From positions 1-14,910 of the forward strand of contig DAOVXI010000018.1 of assembly GCA_030636245.1 (NCBI GenBank): 14,910 nucleotides of DNA, read 5' to 3'. The notes under the pieces were generated by a model. The model was not told where the DNA came from. It did not search any database and was given only the letters and a program-made list of their open reading frames with translations. Origin of the DNA: Deltaproteobacteria bacterium (lineage in GTDB: Bacteria; Desulfobacterota; GWC2-55-46; DRQE01). Of the stretch, positions 1 to 6,796 are shown one piece after another. The position numbers and the translations under genes are program-made. Numbering within the stretch: position 1 is the stretch's first letter; each line of letters starts with the position of its first letter.

Positions 1-536
1 ACCCCCGCGACATCCGCCGCAGCGAGGACATACGGATCGATACCGTCTTTGCCCGGAGGGGTTACCATGATGACCTCTTTCACGCCGGCTACCTTCGCGG
101 GCACCGCGTTCATAAGAACGGTTGAGGGGTAGGAGGCTTTTCCGCCCGGCACATAGATGCCGACCCTTGTCATCGGCGTTACCCTTTGGCCAAGTAAAGT
201 CCCGTCGGCCTCGGTCGTAAACCACGAGTTCTGGAGCTGTCTGCTGTGAAAATCCTTTATGCGCTCAGCCGATAGCTTCAGTATCTCAAGATCCTTCTTG
301 CTTATCTTTTTTAAGGCCGCATTTATCTCGCGTCTGCTTACCTCGATCGAGCCTTTTATGACAACGTTATCGAACTTTTTTGTGTACTCTTTTAAGGCAC
401 CGTCGCCGCGCTTTTTTATGTTATCAAGTATCTCACGCACAACCGCCTCAACGCGCGAGGTGTCTTCCTCTCCGCGCTTTGTTATCTCACTGAGGCGAGC
501 TTTGAATCCCTTGTCTTTTGTTCTTAAGATATCCAT
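1..536 (-). CDS. hisD: Histidinol dehydrogenase, N-terminal part (partial, runs off left edge)
   Basis: HisD catalyses the last two steps of histidine synthesis, the NAD-dependent oxidation of histidinol to histidine via histidinal, in the cytoplasm. I translated this frame by hand from the ATG at 536; it stays open to position 1 and gives 178 residues of an enzyme that is normally about 430 long. The start MDILRTKDKGF, the block RVGIYVPGGKASYPSTV (about residues 124-140) and the following NAVPAKVAGV are typical of the HisD N-terminal domain. The catalytic Glu/His and zinc-binding residues lie in the missing part. The start is 12 nt after the hisG stop, with an AAGAG-type ribosome site inside that gap, so it should be co-transcribed and translationally linked with hisG. 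The identification is firm; completeness cannot be judged. Confidence 0.93.
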   Translation of the reverse strand, partial: MDILRTKDKGFKARLSEITKRGEEDTSRVEAVVREILDNIKKRGDGALKEYTKKFDNVVIKGSIEVSRREINAALKKISKKDLEILKLSAERIKDFHSRQLQNSWFTTEADGTLLGQRVTPMTRVGIYVPGGKASYPSTVLMNAVPAKVAGVKEVIMVTPPGKDGIDPYVLAAADVAG

Positions 537-548
537 TCGTTCACTCTT

Positions 549-1190
549 TTATATCACTTTGCTGAGCTTCTCTACAAGTGATTTGACCCGTTTGGGTTTT
601 GTCTTAAGGCTGGCACGATTAACTATCAAACGTGAGCTTACCTCCATTATGGTCTCTACCTCAATAAGTCCGTTCTGCCTCATGGTCTCGCCTGTTTCAA
701 CAAGGTCGACTATCCTCTCGCTAAGCCCCAGTATCGGCGCAAGCTCGATCGAGCCGTAGAGCTTGATAAGCTCGGTCTGAATGCCCTTATCCGAGAAGTA
801 TTTTTTTGTTATATTCGGATACTTTGTGGCCACCCTGATGTGTGTCCAGTTCCCTGGGTTGTCACTTTTTTTAAGCTCCACGGGTTCGGCCACTGATAAG
901 CGGCACTTGCCGATCTTCAAGTCAAGCGGCTCGTAGAGGTCGCGCCCCTGTTCTATGAGTACATCGCTGCCGGCTATACCGATATCGGCGGCACCGAACT
1001 CTATGTATGTCGGCACGTCCTGGGCGCGTACTATCATGAAGCGGAGGTTGTCTTCCTTGTTCTCAAAGATTAGCCTGCGGTCGTCGCTGTTCTCTTTTTT
1101 TGGTATGGTTATCCCTGCGTTGGAGAATATCTTCTCCGTATCTTTTTGTATCCTGCCCTTTGGCAGTGCTATCGTGAGTGTTTCCTTCAC
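549..1190 (-). CDS. hisG: ATP phosphoribosyltransferase, short form
   Basis: HisG condenses ATP with PRPP in the first, committed step of histidine biosynthesis. The product is 213 residues. The N-terminal TIALPKGR (residues 6-13), the GAADIGIAGSDVL block (66-78) and the PRPP-binding region SIELAPILGL...DLVETGETM (148-170) are clear. The length is that of the short HisG(S) form, which lacks the C-terminal histidine-sensing domain of the roughly 290-residue form. In known systems the short form works only in a hetero-octamer with HisZ, a HisRS-like regulatory subunit; no hisZ is in this window. The start codon is GTG at 1190 and overlaps the murA stop by 4 nt (GTGA), so translation is probably coupled. 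hisD follows 12 nt after the stop. Confidence 0.95.
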   Translation of the reverse strand: MKETLTIALPKGRIQKDTEKIFSNAGITIPKKENSDDRRLIFENKEDNLRFMIVRAQDVPTYIEFGAADIGIAGSDVLIEQGRDLYEPLDLKIGKCRLSVAEPVELKKSDNPGNWTHIRVATKYPNITKKYFSDKGIQTELIKLYGSIELAPILGLSERIVDLVETGETMRQNGLIEVETIMEVSSRLIVNRASLKTKPKRVKSLVEKLSKVI

Positions 1191-2446
1191 TGGCTTATCC
1201 TTTTTATGTCGGCCCCGAGGGCGCTTAGTTTTTTCTCTATTGCCGCGTAACCACGGTCAAGGTGGTATACACGGGATATCTCTGTTACTCCGTCCGCTAC
1301 AAGGCCGGCCAGGATCAATGAGGCGCTTGCCCTCAGGTCCGTTGCCATAAGCGGCGCTCCGCTTAAGCCCCTGACGCCCCGAACGATAGCGTTCCTTCCG
1401 TCAACGCTTATGTCCGCGCCCATTCTCTTGAGCTCTCCAATGTGCATGAAGCGGTTCTCGAATATCGTCTCAGAGATGACGCTCAGACCGCTTCCTATGC
1501 TCATCATCGCCGTCATCTGTGCCTGCATGTCGGTCGGAAAGCCGGGGTAGGGGTTTGTTTTTATGTCAACGCTGGTTATGGGCCAGTCTCCCTTGACCCT
1601 TACGCCTTCCTCTTCTATCTCTATTACTGCTCCTGCCGCTCTTAGCTTTTCACATACAACATCGAGCGTCTCTATGGGGCAGTCCTTTATAAGCACATTG
1701 CCCTTTGTCATGGCTGAAGCGACCATGAAAGTCCCTGCCTCTATGCGGTCCGGCATGACCTTGAAGTTCAAAGGTTTCAAATCCCGAACCCCGGTTATGG
1801 TCAACATCTCTGTTCCCGCGCCTTCTATTTTCGCGCCCATGCTTTTCAGCGCAGATGCAAGCTCCGCAACCTCAGGTTCAAGCGCGGCGTTCTCGATCAC
1901 GGTCTCGCCATCCGCCAGCGTGGCGGCCATCATGATATTTTCAGTACCGGTTACGGTCGGCGTGTCGAAGTATATATGAGCGCCCTTAAGCTTCTTGCAC
2001 TCTACCTTTATGTAGCCGTGTTCTATCTCTACCTTCGCGCCCATCTTTTCCAGTGCCGTTAAGTGAAGGTCCACAGGCCTTTCCCCGATGGCGCAGCCAC
2101 CCGGCATGCTAACGCTTGCCTTGCCGTATCTGGCAAGAAGGGGGCCGAGCACGAGAATGGAAGCACGCATGGTTTTTACAAGCTCATATGGAGCGTCCTG
2201 TTTGTCCGCACTGCTTGAGTCGAGCTTAACGGTCGTGCCGTCGTTTTCGATATCTACCTTGGTACCGAGATGTTCCAAAAGTATAAGGAAGGTCTCTATG
2301 TCCTTAAGTTTGGGCACATTGGTTATAGTGTGTACGCCGCTGCTCAGTATGGTTGCCGAAAGAAGCGGCAGTGCCGAGTTCTTTGCGCCGCTTATCTCCA
2401 CCGTTCCGACAAGCCTTGATCCGCCGTGTATAATTAATTTATCCAT
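1187..2446 (-). CDS. murA: UDP-N-acetylglucosamine 1-carboxyvinyltransferase
   Basis: MurA transfers enolpyruvate from PEP to UDP-GlcNAc, the first committed step of peptidoglycan synthesis, in the cytoplasm. The product has 419 residues, the normal full length. The N-terminal GAKNSALPLL carries the conserved Lys22-Asn23 pair. The active-site loop PGGCAIGERPVDLH has its cysteine at residue 118, equivalent to E. coli Cys115. This Cys form is the one that fosfomycin alkylates, unlike the Asp variants of some naturally resistant lineages. PTDMQAQM further on holds the conserved catalytic-site Asp. The ATG lies 3 nt after the prfA stop and has no strong Shine-Dalgarno of its own, which suggests coupling to prfA translation. 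The 3' end overlaps hisG. Confidence 0.97.
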   Translation of the reverse strand: MDKLIIHGGSRLVGTVEISGAKNSALPLLSATILSSGVHTITNVPKLKDIETFLILLEHLGTKVDIENDGTTVKLDSSSADKQDAPYELVKTMRASILVLGPLLARYGKASVSMPGGCAIGERPVDLHLTALEKMGAKVEIEHGYIKVECKKLKGAHIYFDTPTVTGTENIMMAATLADGETVIENAALEPEVAELASALKSMGAKIEGAGTEMLTITGVRDLKPLNFKVMPDRIEAGTFMVASAMTKGNVLIKDCPIETLDVVCEKLRAAGAVIEIEEEGVRVKGDWPITSVDIKTNPYPGFPTDMQAQMTAMMSIGSGLSVISETIFENRFMHIGELKRMGADISVDGRNAIVRGVRGLSGAPLMATDLRASASLILAGLVADGVTEISRVYHLDRGYAAIEKKLSALGADIKRISQ

Positions 2447-2449
2447 AAT

Positions 2450-3526
2450 TTACTTTGCCGTACCGGCTGTCTTCAATGCCTCGGTCTGGTAGTATGTTAT
2501 TATGGTGTCGGTCAGCTCCTTTAGGTCGCCTTCCATGATCTCTTCCAGCTTATGAAGCGTAAGCCCCATCCTGTGATCCGTTACACGGTTCTGGGGGTAG
2601 TTGTATGTGCGTATCTTCTCGCTTCTGTCGCCGGTGCCGACCTGGCTCCTGCGCTCTGCCGCGAGTTCTTTTTGCTGCGCCCTTATCTCAAGATCAAGCA
2701 GGCGGCTTAAGAGTATCTTCATGGCCTTTTGCCTGTTCTTGTGCTGGCTCTTCTCGTCCTGACAGTTTACGACTATGCCGCTTGGTCCGTGGGTTATTCT
2801 GACAGCCGTCTCGACCTTGTTTACGTTCTGCCCGCCGTGACCGCCGGCGCGGAAGGTGTCGATGCGAAGGTCGTCCTCGTTTATGTCCACTTCCACCTCT
2901 TCGGCCTCCGGCATAACAGCAACCGTAACGGTCGAGGTGTGGCGCCTTCCGGAGCTTTCCGTTTCAGGGACACGCTGGACACGATGCACACCGCTCTCAT
3001 ACTTAAGCCGCGAGTAGGCGCCTTTGCCCTCGATTATGGCGATTATTTCTTTATATCCGTTAAGCCCCGTTGGGTTGGAGCTTAATATCTCAACTTTCCA
3101 GTTTTGACTATCAGCGTAGCGTTGATACATGCGGAATATCTCGGCAGCGAAAAGTGTGCTCTCGTCACCGCCCGCGCCGGCCCGTATCTCAAGCAGGATG
3201 TTCTTTTCATCATTGGGGTCCTTGGGAAGGAGCATGACCTTAACTTCATTCGTTACCCGCTCCTTCTCCTCCTGTAGTTCGGCAAGCTCTTCCTTTGCCA
3301 TGGCACGCATCTCTTCGTCCTTGCCCTCTAGCATCTGCTTGCTGCCTTCGATCTCTTCCTCAATGCGCAGCAGTTCCTGATAGGCTTCCACAACATCGGT
3401 CAGCTGTGAGTGTTCCTTTGCGTAGCCCTGGTACTTTTTCTGGTCGTTTAAGACCGCCTCGTTGGCCAGCAGCTCGGAGAGCTCGTTGTACCTTGCCTCC
3501 ACCTCTTTTAATCTATCCATTAACAT
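2450..3526 (-). CDS. prfA: Peptide chain release factor 1
   Basis: RF1 recognises UAA and UAG in the ribosomal A site and triggers peptidyl-tRNA hydrolysis. The product is 358 residues, normal for the family. The domain 1 coiled coil occupies about residues 1-100. The codon-reading tripeptide region is RVPETESSGRRH (PET at 187-189), the PxT form of RF1 rather than the SPF of RF2. The catalytic GGQ is at 231-233 in RAGGHGGQNVNKVET. The ATG at 3526 follows AGAGGT at 3534-3539 with 7 nt spacing; a second in-frame ATG two codons on is less well placed. In many relatives prmC, the methyltransferase that modifies the GGQ glutamine, lies between prfA and murA. Here murA follows directly. Confidence 0.97.
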   Translation of the reverse strand: MLMDRLKEVEARYNELSELLANEAVLNDQKKYQGYAKEHSQLTDVVEAYQELLRIEEEIEGSKQMLEGKDEEMRAMAKEELAELQEEKERVTNEVKVMLLPKDPNDEKNILLEIRAGAGGDESTLFAAEIFRMYQRYADSQNWKVEILSSNPTGLNGYKEIIAIIEGKGAYSRLKYESGVHRVQRVPETESSGRRHTSTVTVAVMPEAEEVEVDINEDDLRIDTFRAGGHGGQNVNKVETAVRITHGPSGIVVNCQDEKSQHKNRQKAMKILLSRLLDLEIRAQQKELAAERRSQVGTGDRSEKIRTYNYPQNRVTDHRMGLTLHKLEEIMEGDLKELTDTIITYYQTEALKTAGTAK

Positions 3527-3541
3527 AAAATATACCTCTAA

Positions 3542-3606
3542 ATAAAAAACCCCCTGCCTTCTTCACTCGCTCTCTATTTTTCCGGAGAGCGCAAAAAGGG
3601 CAGGGG
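3542..3606 (-). terminator. Intrinsic terminator/attenuator between thyX and prfA
   Basis: Read on the minus strand, CCCCTGCC (complement of 3599-3606) pairs with GGCAGGGG (complement of 3551-3558). A second inner hairpin is formed by CGCTCTC and GAGAGCG (3568-3574 with 3585-3591). A T-rich tract (complement of 3542-3549) follows the outer stem. It ends the rpmE-thyX transcript. The T-tract stops only a few bases before the prfA ribosome site, so it also sits in front of the prfA operon. Confidence 0.85.
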
Positions 3607-3616
3607 ATTTAAATGG

Positions 3617-4306
3617 TTAAAGCTCCCTGAATTTTTTACGTATCTCCTTGGGCTTGCCGCAGGTCATATCACCCTCAAGGCACGGGCCTGAAACACAACC
3701 CGGACCTGCATCATCAAATATACTTGTTGCGACCTTCTTTACGAGTTTTACCATGATGGTAGCCATCTCGCGTATCTCCCACTGGGCGCGTTCACAGCAG
3801 CGCAACTCAAAAAAGTGCAGCAGCTCTCTGGCGTTCATCGTCATTATTATCTTTGTCTCAGCGGCGTTAGGGAGCAAGTACCTCGCGTCCTCTTTTGGTA
3901 CGCCTGCTTTTGTAAGCTCTTCATAGACCTTGTAGCTTAAGCGCGCGGCTTCCCTGAACTTCTTTTCGATCTCCGGCTTCGCCAAAACGCTTGGCGGAAC
4001 AACGAACTCGGCGTCTTCCTGCATCTTAACGTAGCGCTGGCTCTGTTGAGAGTAGCTAGCCAGGCGGTGACGCACAAGCTGGTGCGAGGTGGCGCGGGAG
4101 ATGCCCTCAATACCAAAGGTAAAGCTTGCGTGCTCAAGTACCGAGAGGTGGCCCAGGTCCAGAATTTTTTTAATGAATTTGTCTTGGCTTTCGTTGCCAA
4201 GCCTCTCCTCCAGGGCCCCAATATTGGAGTCGGAGTAGCAGAGCTTAGCGGCCAGTGCTATTGTCTTTTCGACATCAGGTGTGTGTGTGAGTAGAGTTAC
4301 GTTCAA
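3617..4306 (-). CDS. thyX: Flavin-dependent thymidylate synthase
   Basis: ThyX methylates dUMP to dTMP using methylene-tetrahydrofolate and reduced FAD, and so replaces classical ThyA. The product is 229 residues. The signature RHRxxSxxxxSxR is intact as RHRLASYSQQSQRY from residue 79 (RHR 79-81, Ser89). The C-terminal half carries NAAETKIIMTMNARELLHFF and the Arg-rich ERAQWEIREMA region that contacts dUMP in the family. The start codon is TTG at 4306. The preceding frame runs straight back to the rpmE stop with no ATG, and the N-terminus NVTLLTHTPDVEKTIALAA aligns with the family start. A weak GGGATAGG lies just upstream. The gene is 18 nt after rpmE, so it shares its promoter, and a terminator follows. 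Confidence 0.96.
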   Translation of the reverse strand: MNVTLLTHTPDVEKTIALAAKLCYSDSNIGALEERLGNESQDKFIKKILDLGHLSVLEHASFTFGIEGISRATSHQLVRHRLASYSQQSQRYVKMQEDAEFVVPPSVLAKPEIEKKFREAARLSYKVYEELTKAGVPKEDARYLLPNAAETKIIMTMNARELLHFFELRCCERAQWEIREMATIMVKLVKKVATSIFDDAGPGCVSGPCLEGDMTCGKPKEIRKKFREL

Positions 4307-4324
4307 TGGCCTATCCCGTAAGGA

Positions 4325-4534
4325 TTAGCTTTTTGTTTTTGTTCCGTACTTACGCCTGAACCTCTCGACCCTTCCGGCCGTGTCCACGAGCTTCTGCTTA
4401 CCCGTATAAAAGGGGTGGCAGTTTGAGCAAATTTCCACTGATATGTCATTTCTTGTTGAGCCGGTGTTTGACTCGAAACCGCATGCGCAGTGGATCTTTG
4501 TTTTATTGTACTCCGGGTGTATTCCTTGTTTCAT
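4325..4534 (-). CDS. rpmE: Large ribosomal subunit protein bL31, zinc-binding form
   Basis: bL31 is a small 50S protein that forms one of the bridges to the 30S subunit. The product is 69 residues. The motif IHCACGF (Cys16, Cys18) together with EICSNCHPFYTG (Cys36, Cys39) gives the four-cysteine zinc site of the C+ paralogue. The zinc-independent C- form (YkgM-like) lacks these residues. The ATG at 4534 is preceded by AAGGAGC (complement of 4545-4551) with 10 nt spacing. It is the first gene of an rpmE-thyX unit, with a good promoter at 4572-4600. Confidence 0.96.
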   Translation of the reverse strand: MKQGIHPEYNKTKIHCACGFESNTGSTRNDISVEICSNCHPFYTGKQKLVDTAGRVERFRRKYGTKTKS

Positions 4535-4571
4535 CTTCTTAAAAGCTCCTTATGCTTTGAATTAAAGAAGT

Positions 4572-4600
4572 ATATTATCAGTCCCCAAAGGCAAATGCAA
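4572..4600 (-). promoter_or_regulatory. Sigma-70-type promoter for rpmE-thyX
   Basis: On the minus strand a -35 TTGCAT (4595-4600) and a -10 TAATAT (4572-4577) are separated by 17 nt. A TG dinucleotide one base before the -10 makes an extended -10. Initiation would fall about 30 nt before the rpmE start codon. This is a pattern match only. Confidence 0.6.
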
Positions 4601-4672
4601 GGGAAAATTACGTCTTTTATGACAAAGAAAGAGCGGGCTTTGGTATTGGCTGCATCTGAAAGGACTTTAGAG

Positions 4673-4700
4673 TTGACAATGGCTTTTGAATTGATAAAAT
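4673..4700 (+). promoter_or_regulatory. Sigma-70-type promoter for the Gly-rich lipoprotein gene
   Basis: A perfect -35 TTGACA (4673-4678) is separated by 16 nt from the -10 TAAAAT (4695-4700). The region after it is AT-rich and gives a leader of about 65 nt before the ATG at 4771. Together with the rpmE promoter it makes 4535-4770 a divergent control region. Confidence 0.6.
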
Positions 4701-4770
4701 AAATAAATATTTAACTTGATATTTAAAGACTTTTTATCGCAACTAAACTTTAAACTTATTGGAGACCATT

Positions 4771-5538
4771 ATGCGCAAAGTTTCTTTCTCACTGGTGATG
4801 CTGTTACTTCTTCTTGTACCTTTGTCCTGCGGCGGTGGAGGTGGCGGCGGCGGCAGCAGTGAATTGATACCTTTAAGTACAAGTAACTTGAGGATATATG
4901 AGGCCAATGATGCCTGGAACTATACGGTGAGCGGCACTTTAACTTTTCCAGGTGAACCCGCATTAAGTATAACCGGTACGGTCGAGAGACAAATAATGTC
5001 AAGTTTAGTACAATCACCGATAAGTTTTGATTTTTGTTTGGACATGCGTACAAATATTAATTTGTCGGTTCAGGGTGGCGGTTCCATCGTAGCGTCTTCT
5101 AACGATTATTTTCTTCAAGATATATATGGAGGTGTTTATGATTTTGGGTCATATAGCACTGATACGGGTCAAATTTGGATAAATGATCCGGCGGCGGGGT
5201 ATGTCCTATCCATGGAAAGTCCTATTGCTGTAGGTCAGGCAAACTCTTATAATGCAACCTACAATGACGGAACTGCCCAGGAGTATATGTATTCGGTAGT
5301 TGCGATAGAAAATGTTTCGACTGGGCTGGGAACATTCGAGGCTTATAAGGTCACCGGTAGTATGACAGTCGATTACATCAGTGGATATAGTGCGGTTGTT
5401 AGCGTTACTGCCTGGGTTGTTCCTGAAATCGGCGTATCAGTTAAGGTGGAAGAGAGCGCTTCATATTATTATCTCGGGGAACTCCAGTATACCTTGAACG
5501 ACACAGCTACCTTGAGCAGTACAAACGTAGCTTATTAA
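4771..5538 (+). CDS. Putative Gly-rich lipoprotein of unknown function
   Basis: I do not recognise the family. The 255-residue product starts MRKVSFSLVMLLLLLVPLSC, a signal peptide with a basic start and a long Leu core ending in a cysteine. A run of eight glycines and SS follows, a common tether after the lipidated Cys. The lipobox (P-L-S-C) is imperfect at -3, so lipidation is probable but not certain. The rest is rich in alternating Thr/Ser/Val/Tyr strands (for example NYTVSGTLTF and VTGSMTVDYISGYSAVVSVT) and looks like an all-beta extracytoplasmic domain. The ATG at 4771 has GGAGA at 4761-4765; an in-frame TTG at 4759 is an unlikely start. The gene stands alone between its own promoter and terminator. 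Base composition is more AT-rich than in the neighbouring housekeeping genes, which hints at fast evolution or transfer. Confidence 0.75.
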   Translation: MRKVSFSLVMLLLLLVPLSCGGGGGGGGSSELIPLSTSNLRIYEANDAWNYTVSGTLTFPGEPALSITGTVERQIMSSLVQSPISFDFCLDMRTNINLSVQGGGSIVASSNDYFLQDIYGGVYDFGSYSTDTGQIWINDPAAGYVLSMESPIAVGQANSYNATYNDGTAQEYMYSVVAIENVSTGLGTFEAYKVTGSMTVDYISGYSAVVSVTAWVVPEIGVSVKVEESASYYYLGELQYTLNDTATLSSTNVAY

Positions 5539-5564
5539 GTTTTAATCTCTCAGCGTTTTATGTT

Positions 5565-5600
5565 AACCCGCCTCTGTTATTATATGAGGCGGGTTTTTTT
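5565..5600 (+). terminator. Intrinsic terminator after the Gly-rich lipoprotein
   Basis: A perfect 10-bp stem, AACCCGCCTC (5565-5574) with GAGGCGGGTT (5586-5595), has an 11-nt loop and leads into a T-run ending at 5600. Confidence 0.9.
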
Positions 5601-5675
5601 ATATGCTCGGGCTTGCATAAATCGATAAATGATTGTAGAGTCTTTTTATAAATATAGATCATTAAGGAGAGGGCT

Positions 5676-6248
5676 ATGGGAATAAAAGGGACAGAGACAG
5701 AGAAGAACCTCTTAAAGGCCTTTGCAGGGGAGAGTCAGGCACGTAACCGCTACACCTACTTTGCCGCCAAGGCTAAAAAAGAGGGGTTGGTGCAGATCTC
5801 AGATATCTTCACCGAAACGGCGGAGCAGGAAAAAGAACACGCAAAGCGTTTCTTTAAGTTCCTCGAAGGCGGAGATCTTGAGATATCCGCAAGCTTTCCC
5901 GCAGGGGTCATAGGCTCAACATTAGAGAACCTCAGTGCCGCGGCCGGGGGAGAGCACTTTGAGTGGAGCGAGCTGTATCCCGATTTCGCCAAGATTGCGC
6001 GCGAGGAGGGCTTCGATGAGATAGCGGATGTATTTGATGCCATCAGTATCGCCGAGAAACAGCATGAGAAGCGCTACCGTGACCTTGCGAAGAACCTTAA
6101 TGACGGCAAGGTATTCAAGAGGGACGGCAAGGTGGTTTGGCGTTGCCGTAACTGCGGATATCTGCATGAAGGGGTAGAGGCACCAAAGGAGTGTCCGGCA
6201 TGTGCCCATCCGCAGGCTCACTTTGAGATACTTGGTGAGAACTGGTAG
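5676..6248 (+). CDS. rbr: Rubrerythrin
   Basis: Rubrerythrin is a cytoplasmic non-haem iron peroxidase that reduces hydrogen peroxide in anaerobes and microaerophiles. The 190-residue product has the ferritin-like domain followed by a C-terminal rubredoxin domain. The di-iron ligands of the family are all present: Glu19, Glu52 and His55 (in EKEH), Glu93, Glu96, Glu127 and His130. The rubredoxin iron site is CRNC (157-160) and CPAC (173-176). The start at 5676 is preceded by AAGGAGA (5664-5670). No obvious terminator follows its stop before the riboswitch promoter at 6281, so some transcripts may run into the riboswitch region. It probably serves oxidative-stress defence, together with a reductase encoded elsewhere. 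Confidence 0.95.
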   Translation: MGIKGTETEKNLLKAFAGESQARNRYTYFAAKAKKEGLVQISDIFTETAEQEKEHAKRFFKFLEGGDLEISASFPAGVIGSTLENLSAAAGGEHFEWSELYPDFAKIAREEGFDEIADVFDAISIAEKQHEKRYRDLAKNLNDGKVFKRDGKVVWRCRNCGYLHEGVEAPKECPACAHPQAHFEILGENW

Positions 6249-6280
6249 GTCGCGTCTTGATATTCTCGGAGATTTTTATG

Positions 6281-6309
6281 TTGACCACGTCTGAGAAATT
6301 TGGTATAGT
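6281..6309 (+). promoter_or_regulatory. Sigma-70-type promoter for the tandem riboswitch transcript
   Basis: A -35 TTGACC (6281-6286) and a -10 TATAGT (6304-6309) are separated by exactly 17 nt. Transcription should start near 6315, about 15 nt before the first aptamer. No comparable promoter was found between the two aptamers, so one transcript should carry both. Confidence 0.7.
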
Positions 6310-6330
6310 TTTTTAACAATTGAATAGATA

Positions 6331-6428
6331 ATCATCGTCGATAATGGCAAACCGCGGGTAACCGTGGGACGCAAAGCTACCTACCCAAGCACACCTTGTG
6401 ACGGGTCGAGGGGCCACCGAAGGATGCA
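6331..6428 (+). ncRNA. GEMM / c-di-GMP-I riboswitch aptamer, first copy
   Basis: The conserved GEMM core is present: GGCAAACC at 6346-6353, a short stem closed by a GTAA tetraloop (CCGCGG/CCGTGG), then GGGACGCAAAGC, a second helix with the small CACA/TGTG hairpin and GGGT/ACCC pairing, and the closing ACCGAAGGATG. Aligned by eye to the well-studied Vibrio Vc2 aptamer, the base contacting the alpha-guanine (G20 in Vc2) is G here, and the stacking A of GCAAAGC is kept. The G20A change that marks the 3',3'-cGAMP-sensing Geobacter variants is absent, so c-di-GMP is the expected ligand. Its own terminator lies about 40 nt downstream. Ligand identity and switch polarity are inferences. Confidence 0.88.
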
Positions 6429-6464
6429 GAAGCCATTTTCGAGATACTTTTTTAGACCACTCTT

Positions 6465-6502
6465 AAGGGCCTGCCTTCACAAATCGGCAGGGCCTTTTTT
6501 TT
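6465..6502 (+). terminator. Terminator of riboswitch unit 1
   Basis: CCTGCC (6470-6475) pairs with GGCAGG (6486-6491), extended by AAGG with CCTT around a bulged G, and is followed by eight T (6495-6502). It lies 38 nt after the first aptamer and is the likely expression platform. It can also end read-through from rubrerythrin. Confidence 0.85.
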
Positions 6503-6570
6503 ATTTCAAGGGCCCGTAACCTAAAAGAAAAGGAGACGCGGGAAAAAGAGATAGCAAGATTTGAAAAAAT

Positions 6571-6668
6571 ATCATCGCCGATAAGGGCAAACCACGGGTA
6601 ACCGTGGGACGCAAAGCTACCTACCCAAGCACATTTTGTGACGGGTCGAGGGGCCACCGAAGGATGCA
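6571..6668 (+). ncRNA. GEMM / c-di-GMP-I riboswitch aptamer, second copy
   Basis: This is a near-exact copy of the first aptamer, displaced by exactly 240 nt, with five differences across the core. One change turns a G-U pair of the tetraloop-capped stem into A-U (position 6594). Two others (CC to TT at 6634-6635) fall at the top of the CACA/TGTG hairpin loop. The core AGGGCAAACC, GGGACGCAAAGC and ACCGAAGGATG are intact, and the ligand-contacting G is again G. The substitutions are what selection on RNA structure would allow, so both copies look functional. The terminator follows after a much shorter linker than in unit 1. Confidence 0.88.
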
Positions 6669-6685
6669 ACGTCACTTTTTCATAA

Positions 6686-6722
6686 GGGGCCTGCCTTCAT
6701 TTATCGGCAGCCCCTTTTTTTT
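6686..6722 (+). terminator. Terminator of riboswitch unit 2
   Basis: GGGG and CTGCC (6686-6695, one C bulged) pair with GGCAG and CCCC (6706-6714), followed by eight T (6715-6722). It lies 17 nt after the second aptamer and about 75 nt before the start codon of the PepSY-like gene. Confidence 0.87.
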
Positions 6723-6796
6723 ATGGGGCTGTGGCTAAGGTTAAGAATGGTCAAAGACCGTAACTGAAAAGCGTTATGCTTTTAAGGAGGTGTATT

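Noticed and set aside
4619..4702. Small plus-strand ORF of 27 codons (MTKKERALVLAASERTLELT...) between rpmE and the lipoprotein
   Set aside because: It overlaps the strong promoter at 4673-4700, has only a weak distant ribosome site, and the longer version overlaps rpmE.
6346..6353. Reading the GEMM aptamers as cGAMP sensors (Geobacter-type variant)
   Set aside because: The diagnostic G-to-A change at the alpha-guanine contact is absent in both copies.
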